NCBI RefSeq assembly: GCF_024746815.1
Contig: NZ_CP080525.1
Span: 5,946,501-6,010,500, forward strand
Length of the DNA stretch: 64,000 nucleotides
Direction: 5' to 3'
Source: Mesorhizobium sp. AR07
GTDB lineage: Bacteria; Pseudomonadota; Alphaproteobacteria; Rhizobiales; Rhizobiaceae
Each line of letters starts with the position of its first letter. Position 1 is the stretch's first letter. The notes under the pieces are model-generated. The model did no database searches. It was not told the origin of the DNA and worked only from the letters and a program-made list of their open reading frames with translations. Shown one piece after another: positions 26,665 through 35,174 of this stretch. A program made the translations under genes and the position numbers.

Positions 26665-27969
26665 CTATTTCGGATAGCCGGCCTTGGCCATCGCGCGCTC
26701 GGTCAGGTTCTGGGCTTGCTGCAGCGCCGCATCGACGGTCGTGTCGCCGGTGAGTGCCGACGAGAAGACCTGACCGACGGCATTCCCGACAGCCTGATAT
26801 TCGGGCAGGATCACGTACTGCCAGAACGGGTACTGCGTCTTCTGCTTGCCCTCGCCGGCGGCCAGCATGGCGTCGAGCGTCATCTTGGCGAAGGGAGCGG
26901 CATCCAGATATTTCTGGTTTTCATAGAGCGACTTGCGGGTGCCGGGGGGCACATTCGCCCATCCCTCTTTCTCGGCGACGAGTTCGATATAGTGCTTGCT
27001 GGTTGCCCAGGCGATGAACTTCTCGGCGGACTCGGCCTTGTGCGAACCGGCCGGGATGGCCAGCGTCCATGCCCAGAGCCAGTTGCCGCGATTGCCGCTG
27101 CCCTTCTCATCCGGCGACACGGCAAACGCGGCCTTGTCGGCAACCGTCGACTGTTTTGGGTCCGACACGAAGGACGCCGCGACGGACGCGTCGATCCACA
27201 TTGCGCACTTGCCTTGCTGGAAGAGCGCAAGGTTTTCGTTGAAGCCGTTGGATGACGCACCGGCTGGTCCGGCATCCTTCATCAGCTTGACGTAGAAACC
27301 AAGCGTGTCCTTCCATGACTGCTGGTCGAACTGCGGCTTCCAGTTCTTGTCGAACCATTTTGCTCCGAAGGAGTTGGCGAGGGACGTCAGCGACGCCATG
27401 TTCTCGCCCCAACCCGCCTTGCCGCGCAGGCAAATGCCGTTGACATCGTTTGCGCGGTCGGTGAGCTTTCGGGCGGCGTCGCCGATGAAGTCCCAATCGG
27501 GCTTCTCAGGCATGGTCAACCCGGCCTTCGCAAACAGATCCTTCCGGTACATAAGCAGGGACGATTCCGCGTAGAACGGGGCGGCATAGAGCTTGCCGTC
27601 CTCGGACGTCGCGTTGCGAATGGCCGGGATGAGATCTTCGACATCGTAGTCCGGACCGAGATTCTGGAGCGGAAGCAACCATCCCTGCTTGGCCCACAGA
27701 GGCACCTCATAGGTGCCGATCGTCAGGATGTCGAACTGCCCCGCCTTGGTGGCGATATCGACGGTCACCTTCTGCCGAAGGACATTCTCCTCGAGTGTAA
27801 CCCACTGCAGCTGAATATCGGGGTTGGCCTTGGTAAAGTCATCCGTCAGCTTTTGCATGCGGATCATGTCGCCGTTGTTCACGGTGGCGATCGTCAGGGT
27901 CTCCGCGAATGCTGCCGTCGACAGCAAGCCCGCGGCTGCGATGATTGACGTTCTGATCAGGTTTTTCAT
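26665..27969 (-). CDS. smoE: Polyol/sugar ABC substrate-binding protein (SmoE/MtlE type)
   Basis: Periplasmic binding protein of 434 residues. The signal peptide (MKNLIRTSIIAAAGLLSTAAFA) is cleaved before ETLTIATVNNGDMIRMQ. That opening, with DIQLQWVTLEENVLRQKVTVDIATKAGQFDI and TIGTYEVPLWAKQGWL, is characteristic of sorbitol/mannitol-binding proteins of Rhodobacter and rhizobia (SmoE/MtlE). The start is the ATG at 27969 with GGAGTGAA upstream; the longer open frame is not supported. It is separated by about 195 bases from the SDR gene upstream, so it may have its own promoter within the operon. Confidence 0.9.
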   Translation of the reverse strand: MKNLIRTSIIAAAGLLSTAAFAETLTIATVNNGDMIRMQKLTDDFTKANPDIQLQWVTLEENVLRQKVTVDIATKAGQFDILTIGTYEVPLWAKQGWLLPLQNLGPDYDVEDLIPAIRNATSEDGKLYAAPFYAESSLLMYRKDLFAKAGLTMPEKPDWDFIGDAARKLTDRANDVNGICLRGKAGWGENMASLTSLANSFGAKWFDKNWKPQFDQQSWKDTLGFYVKLMKDAGPAGASSNGFNENLALFQQGKCAMWIDASVAASFVSDPKQSTVADKAAFAVSPDEKGSGNRGNWLWAWTLAIPAGSHKAESAEKFIAWATSKHYIELVAEKEGWANVPPGTRKSLYENQKYLDAAPFAKMTLDAMLAAGEGKQKTQYPFWQYVILPEYQAVGNAVGQVFSSALTGDTTVDAALQQAQNLTERAMAKAGYPK

Positions 27970-28164
27970 TTCACTCCTCCATCTTGGTTTCTTCGCGACG
28001 CACGAAGGCCTTTTCACCGGAGATGCCGCCGGCGAATTCACAAAATCGGACGCGTTGGGTTGCTCAGCGTCTAGCCGAGGCCGTTGTCTCCATCGACGTT
28101 GCAGGTTTGGCCAGTTTCATTTCTCAACCTCACCGCGATATCCTCTTGCCTGCCGCGTGCCCCG

Positions 28165-28923
28165 CTACCACACGGTGTAGCCGCCATCGGCCAGTACGAT
28201 CGAACCCGTCATCAGGCTTGCGGCATCCGATGCCAGGAACAGCACGATCGAAGCGATTTCATCGGTCTGGCCGACCCGGCCCATGGGCGTGTTGCTGAGC
28301 CAGATGTTGGTGGTCTCGATGTCGCTCCTGAGAGCAAAGCTGTTCATCGGGGTCTCGATGAAGCCGGGCGCGACGGCATTCACACGCACGCCGCGCCCCG
28401 CCCATTCAGCGGCCAGCGACCTGGTGATGTGATGAACTGCCGCCTTTGAAGCGTTGTAGTGGACGTTCTTCTGCGGCCGCGTAACGATCTCTCCGGACAT
28501 CGAACCGATGTTGACGATCGATCCCCGGCGACGCTCGATCATCCCGCGGCCGAATGCCTGGGAGCACCAGAAGACGGCATTGAGGTTGACGTCCATCACC
28601 TCATGCCACTCGGTTTCGCTGATGTCTTCGCCAGGCGTCTGTCGGCCTATGCCAGCGTTGTTGACGAGCACGTCGATCGGCCGAAGCCTGCCGGCCATCG
28701 CTTTGACGGCAACGGTGTCGGTGACGTCCAGCTGCTCGAACGAGACGTCCTGTCCCAGGAGGCGTTCTTTCGCTTTCTCGATGGCGGCAAGACTGTGATC
28801 GAGAACGACCACATGCGCGCCAGCTTCAAGCAGGGCATCGACGCAGGCGGCGCCGATGCCCCCGGCTCCCCCGGTCACCGCGGCACGTCGGCCATCCAGT
28901 CTCAGCTTCCCCAGATATCCCAT
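28165..28923 (-). CDS. Short-chain dehydrogenase/reductase
   Basis: NAD(P)-dependent oxidoreductase of 252 residues. The cofactor motif is TGGAGGIGAACVDALLEAGA, the acidic residue after the second strand (VVVLDHS) suggests NAD(H), and NNAGIG is present. The active site is Ser in NIGSMSG with YNASK (Tyr and Lys). The C-terminal LASDAASLMTGSIVLADGGYTVW is standard. I chose the ATG at 28923 because GGAGAAG lies six bases upstream; an ATG at 28935 overlaps the ROK stop by one base. In a polyol operon it most likely oxidises the polyol or a sugar to a keto form. Confidence 0.9.
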   Translation of the reverse strand: MGYLGKLRLDGRRAAVTGGAGGIGAACVDALLEAGAHVVVLDHSLAAIEKAKERLLGQDVSFEQLDVTDTVAVKAMAGRLRPIDVLVNNAGIGRQTPGEDISETEWHEVMDVNLNAVFWCSQAFGRGMIERRRGSIVNIGSMSGEIVTRPQKNVHYNASKAAVHHITRSLAAEWAGRGVRVNAVAPGFIETPMNSFALRSDIETTNIWLSNTPMGRVGQTDEIASIVLFLASDAASLMTGSIVLADGGYTVW

Positions 28924-28934
28924 AGTCTTCTCCA

Positions 28935-29900
28935 TCAGGAATCGGTGCCGACCATAGACAGGGCGAGCGACGCAACGCCCAACAGCCCGCAATTGTCGCC
29001 AAGTTGAGCGGGCACCACGGGCACGTCCTTGAAGGGAGCCATCGCGTCCTGCCGGATGCGGCGATGAATGCCGGCATCGAGCAGGTCAAAAGCCCTGGAC
29101 ACGCCGCCGCCCATGATGATCCGTTGCGGGCTGTAGAGATGCAGCAGCCCTGTGAAGCCAACACCGAGGAGGTCGGCCTCTTCCGCCATGAGCGCCAGGC
29201 ATTCAGGGTCACCACCGCGTGCCCCTTCGACGGCATGGCGCGTCTCGATCGGACCCGCGCTTGCCTGGATTCCGAGATAGCCGGCTGGATTGCGCGTCGC
29301 TGCATTGGCTGCCCGTTCCCCAAGGGCCGTGCCGGCGGCCAGCGCCTCGAAGCAACCGACAGCACCGCACGAGCAGACTGGACCATCGGGTGCAATCCGG
29401 AAGTGCCCGACATGGCCGCCCATGCCCTTCCTGCCATGCAGCAATCGGCCGTCGACGACCACGCCCCCGCCGATACCCGTGCTTACGGTGACGTAGACGA
29501 GGTGTTCGAGGCCCCGACCCGCACCGTATTTCCATTCGCCGAAGGCTGCCGCAATGCCGTCATTCTCGAGCACGGCCGGCCGGTCGAATGCATCGGCCAG
29601 GCGGTCGCGAAGCGGGAACCCGTCCCAGCCGGGGAGCGTCGGAATGTGCTCCACGACGCCGGCCTCGGTATCGAGGGGACCTGGGGCACTCATGCCGACG
29701 GCGCGCACCGCATCAAAGCCGGTCTGCTTGCAAACCTCCGAGGCAAGCTGGCGGAACTGCGCCATGACGCCTTGCGGACCGCCGCCTACGTCTGTCCTTG
29801 CGGAGGCTCGCGCCAGTATTGTCCCTTTCTCCACCAGGGCGGCACGGACCTGCGTGCCGCCAAGGTCGAATCCAAGAGAGCGGCCTTCGTGCCCGGCCAT
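28935..29900 (-). CDS. ROK-family sugar kinase
   Basis: Cytoplasmic sugar kinase of 321 residues. The phosphate-1 motif is GFDLGGTQVRAALVE, the catalytic Asp is in VLENDGIAAAFGEW, the phosphate-2 region is VTVSTGIGGGVVVDGRLL with GHVGHF, and the zinc motif is CSCGAVGCFEA. There is no DNA-binding extension, so it is an enzyme, unlike the ROK protein at 33.8 kb. I chose the ATG at 29900, four bases after the stop of the epimerase gene; a longer frame upstream shadows that gene. It phosphorylates the hexose or ketose formed by the operon's dehydrogenases; specificity unknown. Confidence 0.88.
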   Translation of the reverse strand: MAGHEGRSLGFDLGGTQVRAALVEKGTILARASARTDVGGGPQGVMAQFRQLASEVCKQTGFDAVRAVGMSAPGPLDTEAGVVEHIPTLPGWDGFPLRDRLADAFDRPAVLENDGIAAAFGEWKYGAGRGLEHLVYVTVSTGIGGGVVVDGRLLHGRKGMGGHVGHFRIAPDGPVCSCGAVGCFEALAAGTALGERAANAATRNPAGYLGIQASAGPIETRHAVEGARGGDPECLALMAEEADLLGVGFTGLLHLYSPQRIIMGGGVSRAFDLLDAGIHRRIRQDAMAPFKDVPVVPAQLGDNCGLLGVASLALSMVGTDS

Positions 29901-29904
29901 CGGG

Positions 29905-30612
29905 TTAGCCTTCAACTGTTTGAGCATGGACCCAGGCCATCTGCTGCTCGAGGTTTTCCGCATTGAAGGCAAGCGAACCCATGACGATCGTCTCGGCGCC
30001 GGCGCGGCGCAGAGCGGGTACCGTGTGCTGGCGAATGCCGCCATCGGCTCCGAGAACAACTCTGTTTGCGCTTCTTTTTCGAGCGATCAGTGACGCCGCC
30101 TCGTGCAAACGGGACTCGGCCTGCGCATCGAGGCCCTGGCCCTTGATGCCGATGCGCGTTCCGAGCAGCGTGAGCATGCTGATGCGGTCCAGAAACGGTT
30201 CGGCTGACGCAACAGGGGTCTGCAGTTGCAGGACAAGCCCTGCAGCCAGGCCAAGGTCCGAAATCAGTCTGAGTCCGGATTCGATGTTCCGGTTTTCGGC
30301 GTGGATGCTGATCAGGTCGGCACCGGCATCAGTGAACTGACGGATCTGATCCTCAAGGATGCCGTCCGCTACCATCAGATGCACGTGCAACGGCTTTGCC
30401 GTATGCCGCCGGCAGAGGGCTACGAGATCCGGGAACAGCAACAGGGCGGGCGAGAAATGCCCGTCCGCGACATCGAGATGATAGATGTCGGTGAACGGGT
30501 CGACGCGCCGCATCTCCTCTTCGATGCGCCCAAGATCGGCTGACCACAAGGACATCTCCGCCAGGAGACGATGTGTCGGGAGGGCGTCGATCCAGTTGGC
30601 AAGGGGGCTCAT
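29905..30612 (-). CDS. Ribulose-phosphate 3-epimerase-like protein
   Basis: TIM-barrel protein of 235 residues in the ribulose-phosphate epimerase family. The metal/catalytic segments IYHLDVADGHFSP, LHVHLMVADG and the phosphate-binding LGADGGIRQ are present. The canonical flexible loop of Ru5P epimerases and of allulose-6-phosphate epimerases (PGFGGQ-like) is replaced by LLGTRIGIKGQGLD, and the N terminus is longer than usual. This suggests a substrate other than ribulose-5-phosphate, for example another ketose phosphate made by the neighbouring kinase. It starts one base before the hydrolase stop region and precedes the ROK kinase by four bases. Confidence 0.82.
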   Translation of the reverse strand: MSPLANWIDALPTHRLLAEMSLWSADLGRIEEEMRRVDPFTDIYHLDVADGHFSPALLLFPDLVALCRRHTAKPLHVHLMVADGILEDQIRQFTDAGADLISIHAENRNIESGLRLISDLGLAAGLVLQLQTPVASAEPFLDRISMLTLLGTRIGIKGQGLDAQAESRLHEAASLIARKRSANRVVLGADGGIRQHTVPALRRAGAETIVMGSLAFNAENLEQQMAWVHAQTVEG

Positions 30613-31416
30613 TCAGACCTCATTGAGAAACGTGGCGAGCGCAGCCTGGAAATCGGCACGATAGGCCGCCGGGCTTTCCGCCTTCGGGGTGATTTCGACA
30701 AAACGCGCGTCCGGGATCCATGCGGCCAGAGTGCGCGCATGGGAGATCGGGTGAACGGCATCGCGCTCGTGACCGATCACCAGCGTCGGTACCGAAATCC
30801 TTTGGATTTCGTCCTCGCTGACCCCAGGCCCGTCGGCCGAGATTCCAGACAGCAGCGCTGCCGTCACGTCGATCGGCTGACGAGAGAAGAAGCCGCGTAT
30901 GCTGTTCAAATTGTCGGGGCCGTGGACCTCCAGGCATGCCGCGATCTCCGAGTCCTCGAACGCCAGGCGTGCTTCCGTCGGCTGCATGCGCCCGAGCAGG
31001 TCCCCGGCAAGCGCATTCGGCCGCATGTTGTCTGGCGCGGGATCGGCAAGCCAGGCCGGGCGAGCGATCACCAGGGCCTTGATCAGCCCGGGCGAGCGGA
31101 CCGCGATGCGGATCGATATCGCGGCTCCCATCGAGATGCCGCCAAGCACCGGGCGGACCATATTCGACCTCTCGATGTAGCCTGTGATGTCGTCTGCGAA
31201 TGTCTCGATGGACAGAGCGTTTTTCGAGCCTGTCTCGGACAAGCCATGGCCGCGACACTCGACGGTGACGCACCGAAAGGCCGTATCAAGGGGAAAGACC
31301 TGAGCCGGCTGCGACGCGTCTCCACAAAGGCCATGCTGGAAAATGAACGGCGCTCCCGTACCCGTCTCGGCCACGGACAGGCGGAGGCCGCCGCTCTGGT
31401 GGGCCGACCGTTTCAT
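30613..31416 (-). CDS. Alpha/beta hydrolase
   Basis: Alpha/beta-fold hydrolase of 267 residues. The oxyanion region is FIFQHGLCGD, the nucleophile elbow is GGISMGAAI (Ser), and the acid is probably the Asp of VIGHERDAVHP. The catalytic histidine normally found near the C terminus is not evident: the expected place reads VEITPKAESPAAYRADF. The start at 31416 overlaps the upstream isomerase stop by four bases (ATGA); an in-frame start seven codons earlier is possible. In context it could be a sugar lactonase or esterase acting on a product of the Gfo/Idh dehydrogenase. It may also be degenerate. Confidence 0.78.
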   Translation of the reverse strand: MKRSAHQSGGLRLSVAETGTGAPFIFQHGLCGDASQPAQVFPLDTAFRCVTVECRGHGLSETGSKNALSIETFADDITGYIERSNMVRPVLGGISMGAAISIRIAVRSPGLIKALVIARPAWLADPAPDNMRPNALAGDLLGRMQPTEARLAFEDSEIAACLEVHGPDNLNSIRGFFSRQPIDVTAALLSGISADGPGVSEDEIQRISVPTLVIGHERDAVHPISHARTLAAWIPDARFVEITPKAESPAAYRADFQAALATFLNEV

Positions 31417-32252
31417 GTCGGTTCTTCTCGCGCGCACAACGCCAGTCGCAGAAGCCGGGCAACCTCCGCCGCCTCCGCGGCGACAAGTCCGTGCGTGATG
31501 ACATCGCCGGCAAAAGCCGCTTGCTGGAGACAGGACAGGTAGTGCGCAAAATCGATCACGCCCTTGCCCGCGGTGGCGAAGCTGCCATCGGGATTTCGGT
31601 CCTTGGCATGCGCGATTTCGATCCGGTCGCCCAGCAGGGAAATCGCGGTCTCGATGATCCGCCGCCGGTCATCCGCGGCCTCTCGTTCGAAGAGGTTGGC
31701 CGGATCGAAGACAATCCTGACCCGGTCGCTTCCAATCGTATCGAGAAGGTGGCGGGCCTTTTGGGCGGAGTTGATGACGTTGGCCAGTTCCGGCTCGACG
31801 CCGATGCGAACATCGAAGCGTTCGGCGATGTCGATCAGATGGCGAAACTCCTTCACCATCTCCGACCAGGCAAGCATGGATTCGTTGTCGGGGTGATAAC
31901 GCCACTGGTCGTCGGGGTCACAGCTCCCGGTGCACACCGTCAACAGGCGGCAGCCCATGCGCGCGGCCTGCGAAGCAATCGCTTCAAAGCCGCGGCGGCC
32001 AGCCTCGCGGATCTGAAGGGAGGGATGGATCATGTTGTAGGTTGCCGAGATCGCGGCGATCCCGACTCCGGTCTCCCGGGAGGCGCCGAGAACCGCGTCG
32101 GCAATATTATCGCTGATGTCTTCAGGCAGGGAATTCAGGCCCGAGCACGCCATGTTGTACTGAACCGACTGATATCCTGCCGCCGCCGCGGCACTCAGCA
32201 CAGTCCGGGGCGATGAGCCGGGAAAGGTCTTGGCGAAGATGCCGATGCGCAT
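31413..32252 (-). CDS. Sugar phosphate isomerase/epimerase (xylose-isomerase-like TIM barrel)
   Basis: Protein of 279 residues of the AP-endonuclease-2/xylose-isomerase-like barrel family (IolE/IolH/DTE-like). It starts MRIGIFAKTFPG and has the metal-ligand segments IGVEPELANV (Glu), VFDPANLFE (Asp) and EIAHAKDRN (His). These enzymes isomerise or epimerise free ketoses or inosose-type cyclitols using Mn or Mg. The start overlaps the Gfo/Idh stop by one base (TGATG), and its own stop overlaps the hydrolase start. Together with the Gfo/Idh protein the pair resembles inositol-type catabolism, but no other iol gene is present. Confidence 0.85.
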   Translation of the reverse strand: MRIGIFAKTFPGSSPRTVLSAAAAAGYQSVQYNMACSGLNSLPEDISDNIADAVLGASRETGVGIAAISATYNMIHPSLQIREAGRRGFEAIASQAARMGCRLLTVCTGSCDPDDQWRYHPDNESMLAWSEMVKEFRHLIDIAERFDVRIGVEPELANVINSAQKARHLLDTIGSDRVRIVFDPANLFEREAADDRRRIIETAISLLGDRIEIAHAKDRNPDGSFATAGKGVIDFAHYLSCLQQAAFAGDVITHGLVAAEAAEVARLLRLALCAREEPT

Positions 32253-33325
32253 CACAGCGCCCCCGATACATCGGCAAGCCTGACCGGCTTTCCGGATCGG
32301 ACCGATTGCGCGATCGCGACCATGCCCCTGACCGAGGCGATGCCGTCGTCGATGGACGCACCGGTCATGGGCGCGCCGTTCAGGACGGTGTCCGCAAACG
32401 CCTCGAGCTGGCGGCGATAAAAGTGCCCGTCCGCGCCAAGGATGCGCGTCGTGGCGCCGGTCTTTTCGCTGAAGATGTCGACGTCGCTCGTCTTGAAGAG
32501 CCAGGGATTGTAGGTTTTGCCGAGGATGCTGCCGTTCTCGCCGTAGATCTGGAAACCTTCGTGCCAGTCCATGCGCACGGAAACCGTCAGGTCGAGATGG
32601 CCGATGACGCCATTGGCGAACGCGACATCGACGAACCAGCAATACGCGCCGAATCGCTGGCGAAGCCTTGCGTCGACCTCGGTGATCGCTCCGCCGAAAT
32701 AGCGCGCTGTGTCAATGAGGTGGCTGCCATGCGCAAGCATATAGTAGCGCTCCAAGTCAGCCTTCGGATTGACCGGGGGCTTCTTGGCGTTCGCGCTCTT
32801 AACCATGAGTGGCTGCACGGCGTCAGTAAGCTGGTAGCGATGCGTTGAATCGCAGTACCAGGCCTTCAGAGCGAGCATCTCGCCCATCTCGCCGTCGATG
32901 AATGCCTTGGCGCTCTGAAGGCCGGCGTCGAAGCGCTTCATGTGGCCGACCTGGAGTTGCTTTCCGCTCCTTTCGACGGCCTTCTTCAGGTCTTCGACCT
33001 CTTCGATGGAGATGCCGATCGGTTTTTCGCTCAGCACATGCTTTCCTGCCGAGAGCGCCTCCATCGCCGCGGGAACGTGAAATGCGTCGGAGGTGGCGAT
33101 GACCACAGCGTCGAGGTCCGGATCCGCCAGCATCTCGGAGTAATCGCGAAACGCTTTCCTGGGGGCGTGTGTCGCCGCCATGCGTTCGCGCAGGTCGTCA
33201 GCTACGTCGCAAATGGCGTGGAGCTCAGCATTTTTCGCCTTCGTCGCGCTCTCAAAATGTGCCGCCTGGGAGATCGGCCCGCACCCGAGAATGCCGACCC
33301 TGAGCATCCGCTTTTCATCGTCCAT
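32252..33325 (-). CDS. Gfo/Idh/MocA-family oxidoreductase
   Basis: NAD(P)-dependent sugar or cyclitol dehydrogenase of 357 residues. The Rossmann motif is RVGILGCGPISQAAHFES, the family lysine is in LSEKPIGISIEE, and the C-terminal substrate domain contains YYMLAHGSHLIDTARYFGG with the catalytic histidine region. I chose the ATG at 33325, with AAAGAGATGAA upstream; the in-frame extension is not supported. It is the first gene of the long operon, divergent from the ROK repressor. Family members oxidise inositol, glucose or other sugars, or reduce keto forms; specificity is not readable. Confidence 0.88.
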   Translation of the reverse strand: MDDEKRMLRVGILGCGPISQAAHFESATKAKNAELHAICDVADDLRERMAATHAPRKAFRDYSEMLADPDLDAVVIATSDAFHVPAAMEALSAGKHVLSEKPIGISIEEVEDLKKAVERSGKQLQVGHMKRFDAGLQSAKAFIDGEMGEMLALKAWYCDSTHRYQLTDAVQPLMVKSANAKKPPVNPKADLERYYMLAHGSHLIDTARYFGGAITEVDARLRQRFGAYCWFVDVAFANGVIGHLDLTVSVRMDWHEGFQIYGENGSILGKTYNPWLFKTSDVDIFSEKTGATTRILGADGHFYRRQLEAFADTVLNGAPMTGASIDDGIASVRGMVAIAQSVRSGKPVRLADVSGAL

Positions 33326-33755
33326 TTCATCTCTTTCTATCGAAGCGTGTGGTCGTAGCCTGTTTCGGGCATCCATTTTGGGCCAGCGATGGACTGCTGC
33401 GGCTGTTGGACCAGGGGCGAGGAAGAGATTTCAGCACGCCACAAGTCTGCTGGGCCATTCTGGAGAGCGGCCAACATCCAGCTTGGTTTGCGGCCTCACC
33501 TCATCAGGGAGAACCTGTGCCTCCAGGAGAACGCCCGCGATGGACGTTGAAAGCGAGCAACTGTCTTGCGTCGACTGCCATTGGTTCCTCCCCGGCATCA
33601 GTCTCTTGTATAATTCCTTTACAAAAGAAACTAATTAAGGGCAACCATTTTTCTCACGACTGGGCGTGCATGGGCGCCAGCGCACAAATTGTCCGATGCG
33701 TCAGGGGTTGGGCGGCGCCAAGGGCCGCGACGGCGGCGTTCGGCCGCGCTCGTAG
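33326..33755. promoter_or_regulatory. Promoter gap upstream of the sugar operon
   Basis: This 430-base gap lies between the Gfo/Idh start (minus) and the stop of the ROK regulator (also minus). It contains an AT-rich segment (33608-33640) with the near-palindrome TTTCTTT-TGT-AAAGGAA read on the minus strand at 33613-33629, a shape like NagC/XylR operators. No gene is supported here, although a frame is open across part of it. Confidence 0.45.
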
Positions 33756-34964
33756 CTAGGCTTGCAACTCATTTTCAGAGATCTCGACCCTCGAAATATC
33801 GAAGGCATGATGGTGGGCGATCGTCGCGGCTCCTATGGCGCATTCGAACTTGCCGAGTTCCGAAAGTCGCACATCCGGAACCGGAAGTCCGGAGACAATC
33901 CCCTTCTGCACCGCGTCTCGAATGTTCTGAAGGCTGAACTCGAGCAATGGCCCCATCTCGCCGCCAAGGATCATCGTGGACGGATTGAACAGATTGACCA
34001 GTGAAACGATGCCCAGGCCTAACCAATGAACGAAATCGTTTACCGTCGCCGCCGCTTTCGCTTCGCCATGTGCCGCGGCGGCCGCGACTTCGGCGGACAG
34101 ATTGGCAAACTCGGCCTCGCTGAGGTCGTCGGTGCCCCGGTAGCTCCTGGCCAACGCACCAAAATTGACCCAACTCTCCAGGCAGCCCTTCTGGCCGCAA
34201 CTGCATTGCGATCCGTTGTCGGCAAGACGAATGTGGCCGAACTCCCCTGCAGCACCGTTCGCACCCCTGAGCAGCCGCCCATTCACGATTGCCGCGCCAC
34301 CGCAACCTGCTCCAAGCTTGAGAAAGATGGTGCAGATGCTGGGCAGGTTGGGTTGCGTATACACAGCCCCGAACGCCGCGGCGTTTGCATCGTTCTCGAC
34401 GATGCATGGAAGTGTTACCGAGCGAGATAGTTCTCCGAGAAAATCAACCGATTTCCACCCTAGAATTGGCAGGTTTATAACAAACCCATTGCTGGTCACT
34501 ATCCCGGGGACAGTTACGCCCACGCTCTGAATCTTTTCCTTGTAACGTACCTGATTTTTGCAAGTCTCGAGGTAGTCGGATATCACAGTGACCGCCTCGG
34601 CGGGCGATATGTCCCTGGCAACGACGACCTCGCTCGACTCAACCACCCGCGACAAGAGGTCGATCATAGCGAAGCGAACCATCCCGACACCGATTTCGAC
34701 GCCAAGAAAAAATGCGCCCTCACGGTTCAACGAGACCTGGCCGGCCGGACGACCTGGTTCCCGTGATGCTGACTTCGCCTTGGTGAGTTTTCTTGCTTCA
34801 TTGACCAGATCTCTGGCCATCAGCCCGTTGACTAGCCGTGTTATCGTGGCGGGGGTTACGCCGAGGCCACGCGCGATATCCGCACGGCTGGCTGGGCCTT
34901 GTGTGCGCAGCATCGTCAAGATGCGAAGTTCGTTTAGATATTTGGCGAGGGTCTGATCGACCAT
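33756..34964 (-). CDS. ROK-family transcriptional repressor (NagC/XylR type)
   Basis: Regulator of 402 residues. An N-terminal winged helix (about 10-65, with ASRADIARGLGVTPATITRLVNGLM) is joined to a sugar-kinase-like ROK domain. The ROK part has FLGVEIGVGMVRFAMIDL, VENDANAAAFGAV, LGAGCGGAAIVNGRLLRG and the zinc cluster CSCGQKGCLES. The start is taken as the ATG at 34964; a GTG 17 codons upstream is possible. It lies upstream of and in the same direction as the sugar operon and is the obvious sugar-responsive repressor for it, in addition to the broken LacI gene at the other end. Confidence 0.9.
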   Translation of the reverse strand: MVDQTLAKYLNELRILTMLRTQGPASRADIARGLGVTPATITRLVNGLMARDLVNEARKLTKAKSASREPGRPAGQVSLNREGAFFLGVEIGVGMVRFAMIDLLSRVVESSEVVVARDISPAEAVTVISDYLETCKNQVRYKEKIQSVGVTVPGIVTSNGFVINLPILGWKSVDFLGELSRSVTLPCIVENDANAAAFGAVYTQPNLPSICTIFLKLGAGCGGAAIVNGRLLRGANGAAGEFGHIRLADNGSQCSCGQKGCLESWVNFGALARSYRGTDDLSEAEFANLSAEVAAAAAHGEAKAAATVNDFVHWLGLGIVSLVNLFNPSTMILGGEMGPLLEFSLQNIRDAVQKGIVSGLPVPDVRLSELGKFECAIGAATIAHHHAFDISRVEISENELQA

Positions 34965-35032
34965 GTCGGTATCTGCCGCGATTCTCTGCTGCGCGCCGCA
35001 GGCGCGGAGCTTCACGCTATCGCATTATTTTC

Positions 35033-35042
35033 GTTTCGAAAC
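35033..35042. promoter_or_regulatory. Palindrome upstream of ROK regulator
   Basis: The perfect ten-base palindrome GTTTCGAAAC, in an AT-rich setting just upstream of the ROK regulator start, is a candidate autoregulatory operator. It shares the TTTC...GAAA character with the near-palindrome in front of the sugar operon. Symmetry and position are the only evidence. Confidence 0.35.
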
Positions 35043-35096
35043 AAATCAATGCGAAATGCCGCCAGATTCGGCAAGCCCCTCAATCTGCATCGATTA

Positions 35097-35111
35097 AAGC
35101 GTGTCGCGATT
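35097..35111 (+). repeat. IS630 left terminal inverted repeat
   Basis: AAGCGTGTCGCGATT, an exact 15-base reverse complement of the right end. It abuts a TA dinucleotide at 35095-35096. Confidence 0.92.
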
Positions 35112-35174
35112 TAAGGGATTCAGGATTCCCATAGATTTGAGTTCGTGATTCATTGCGGCTGAAAGGAGACCGCG

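Noticed and set aside
28165..33325. Inositol or sulfoquinovose catabolism
   Set aside because: The TIM-barrel and Gfo/Idh genes recall inositol use, and the SDR, hydrolase and transaldolase recall sulfo-sugar routes, but no iolBCDE set and no sulfo-sugar-specific enzyme or sulfonate exporter is present.
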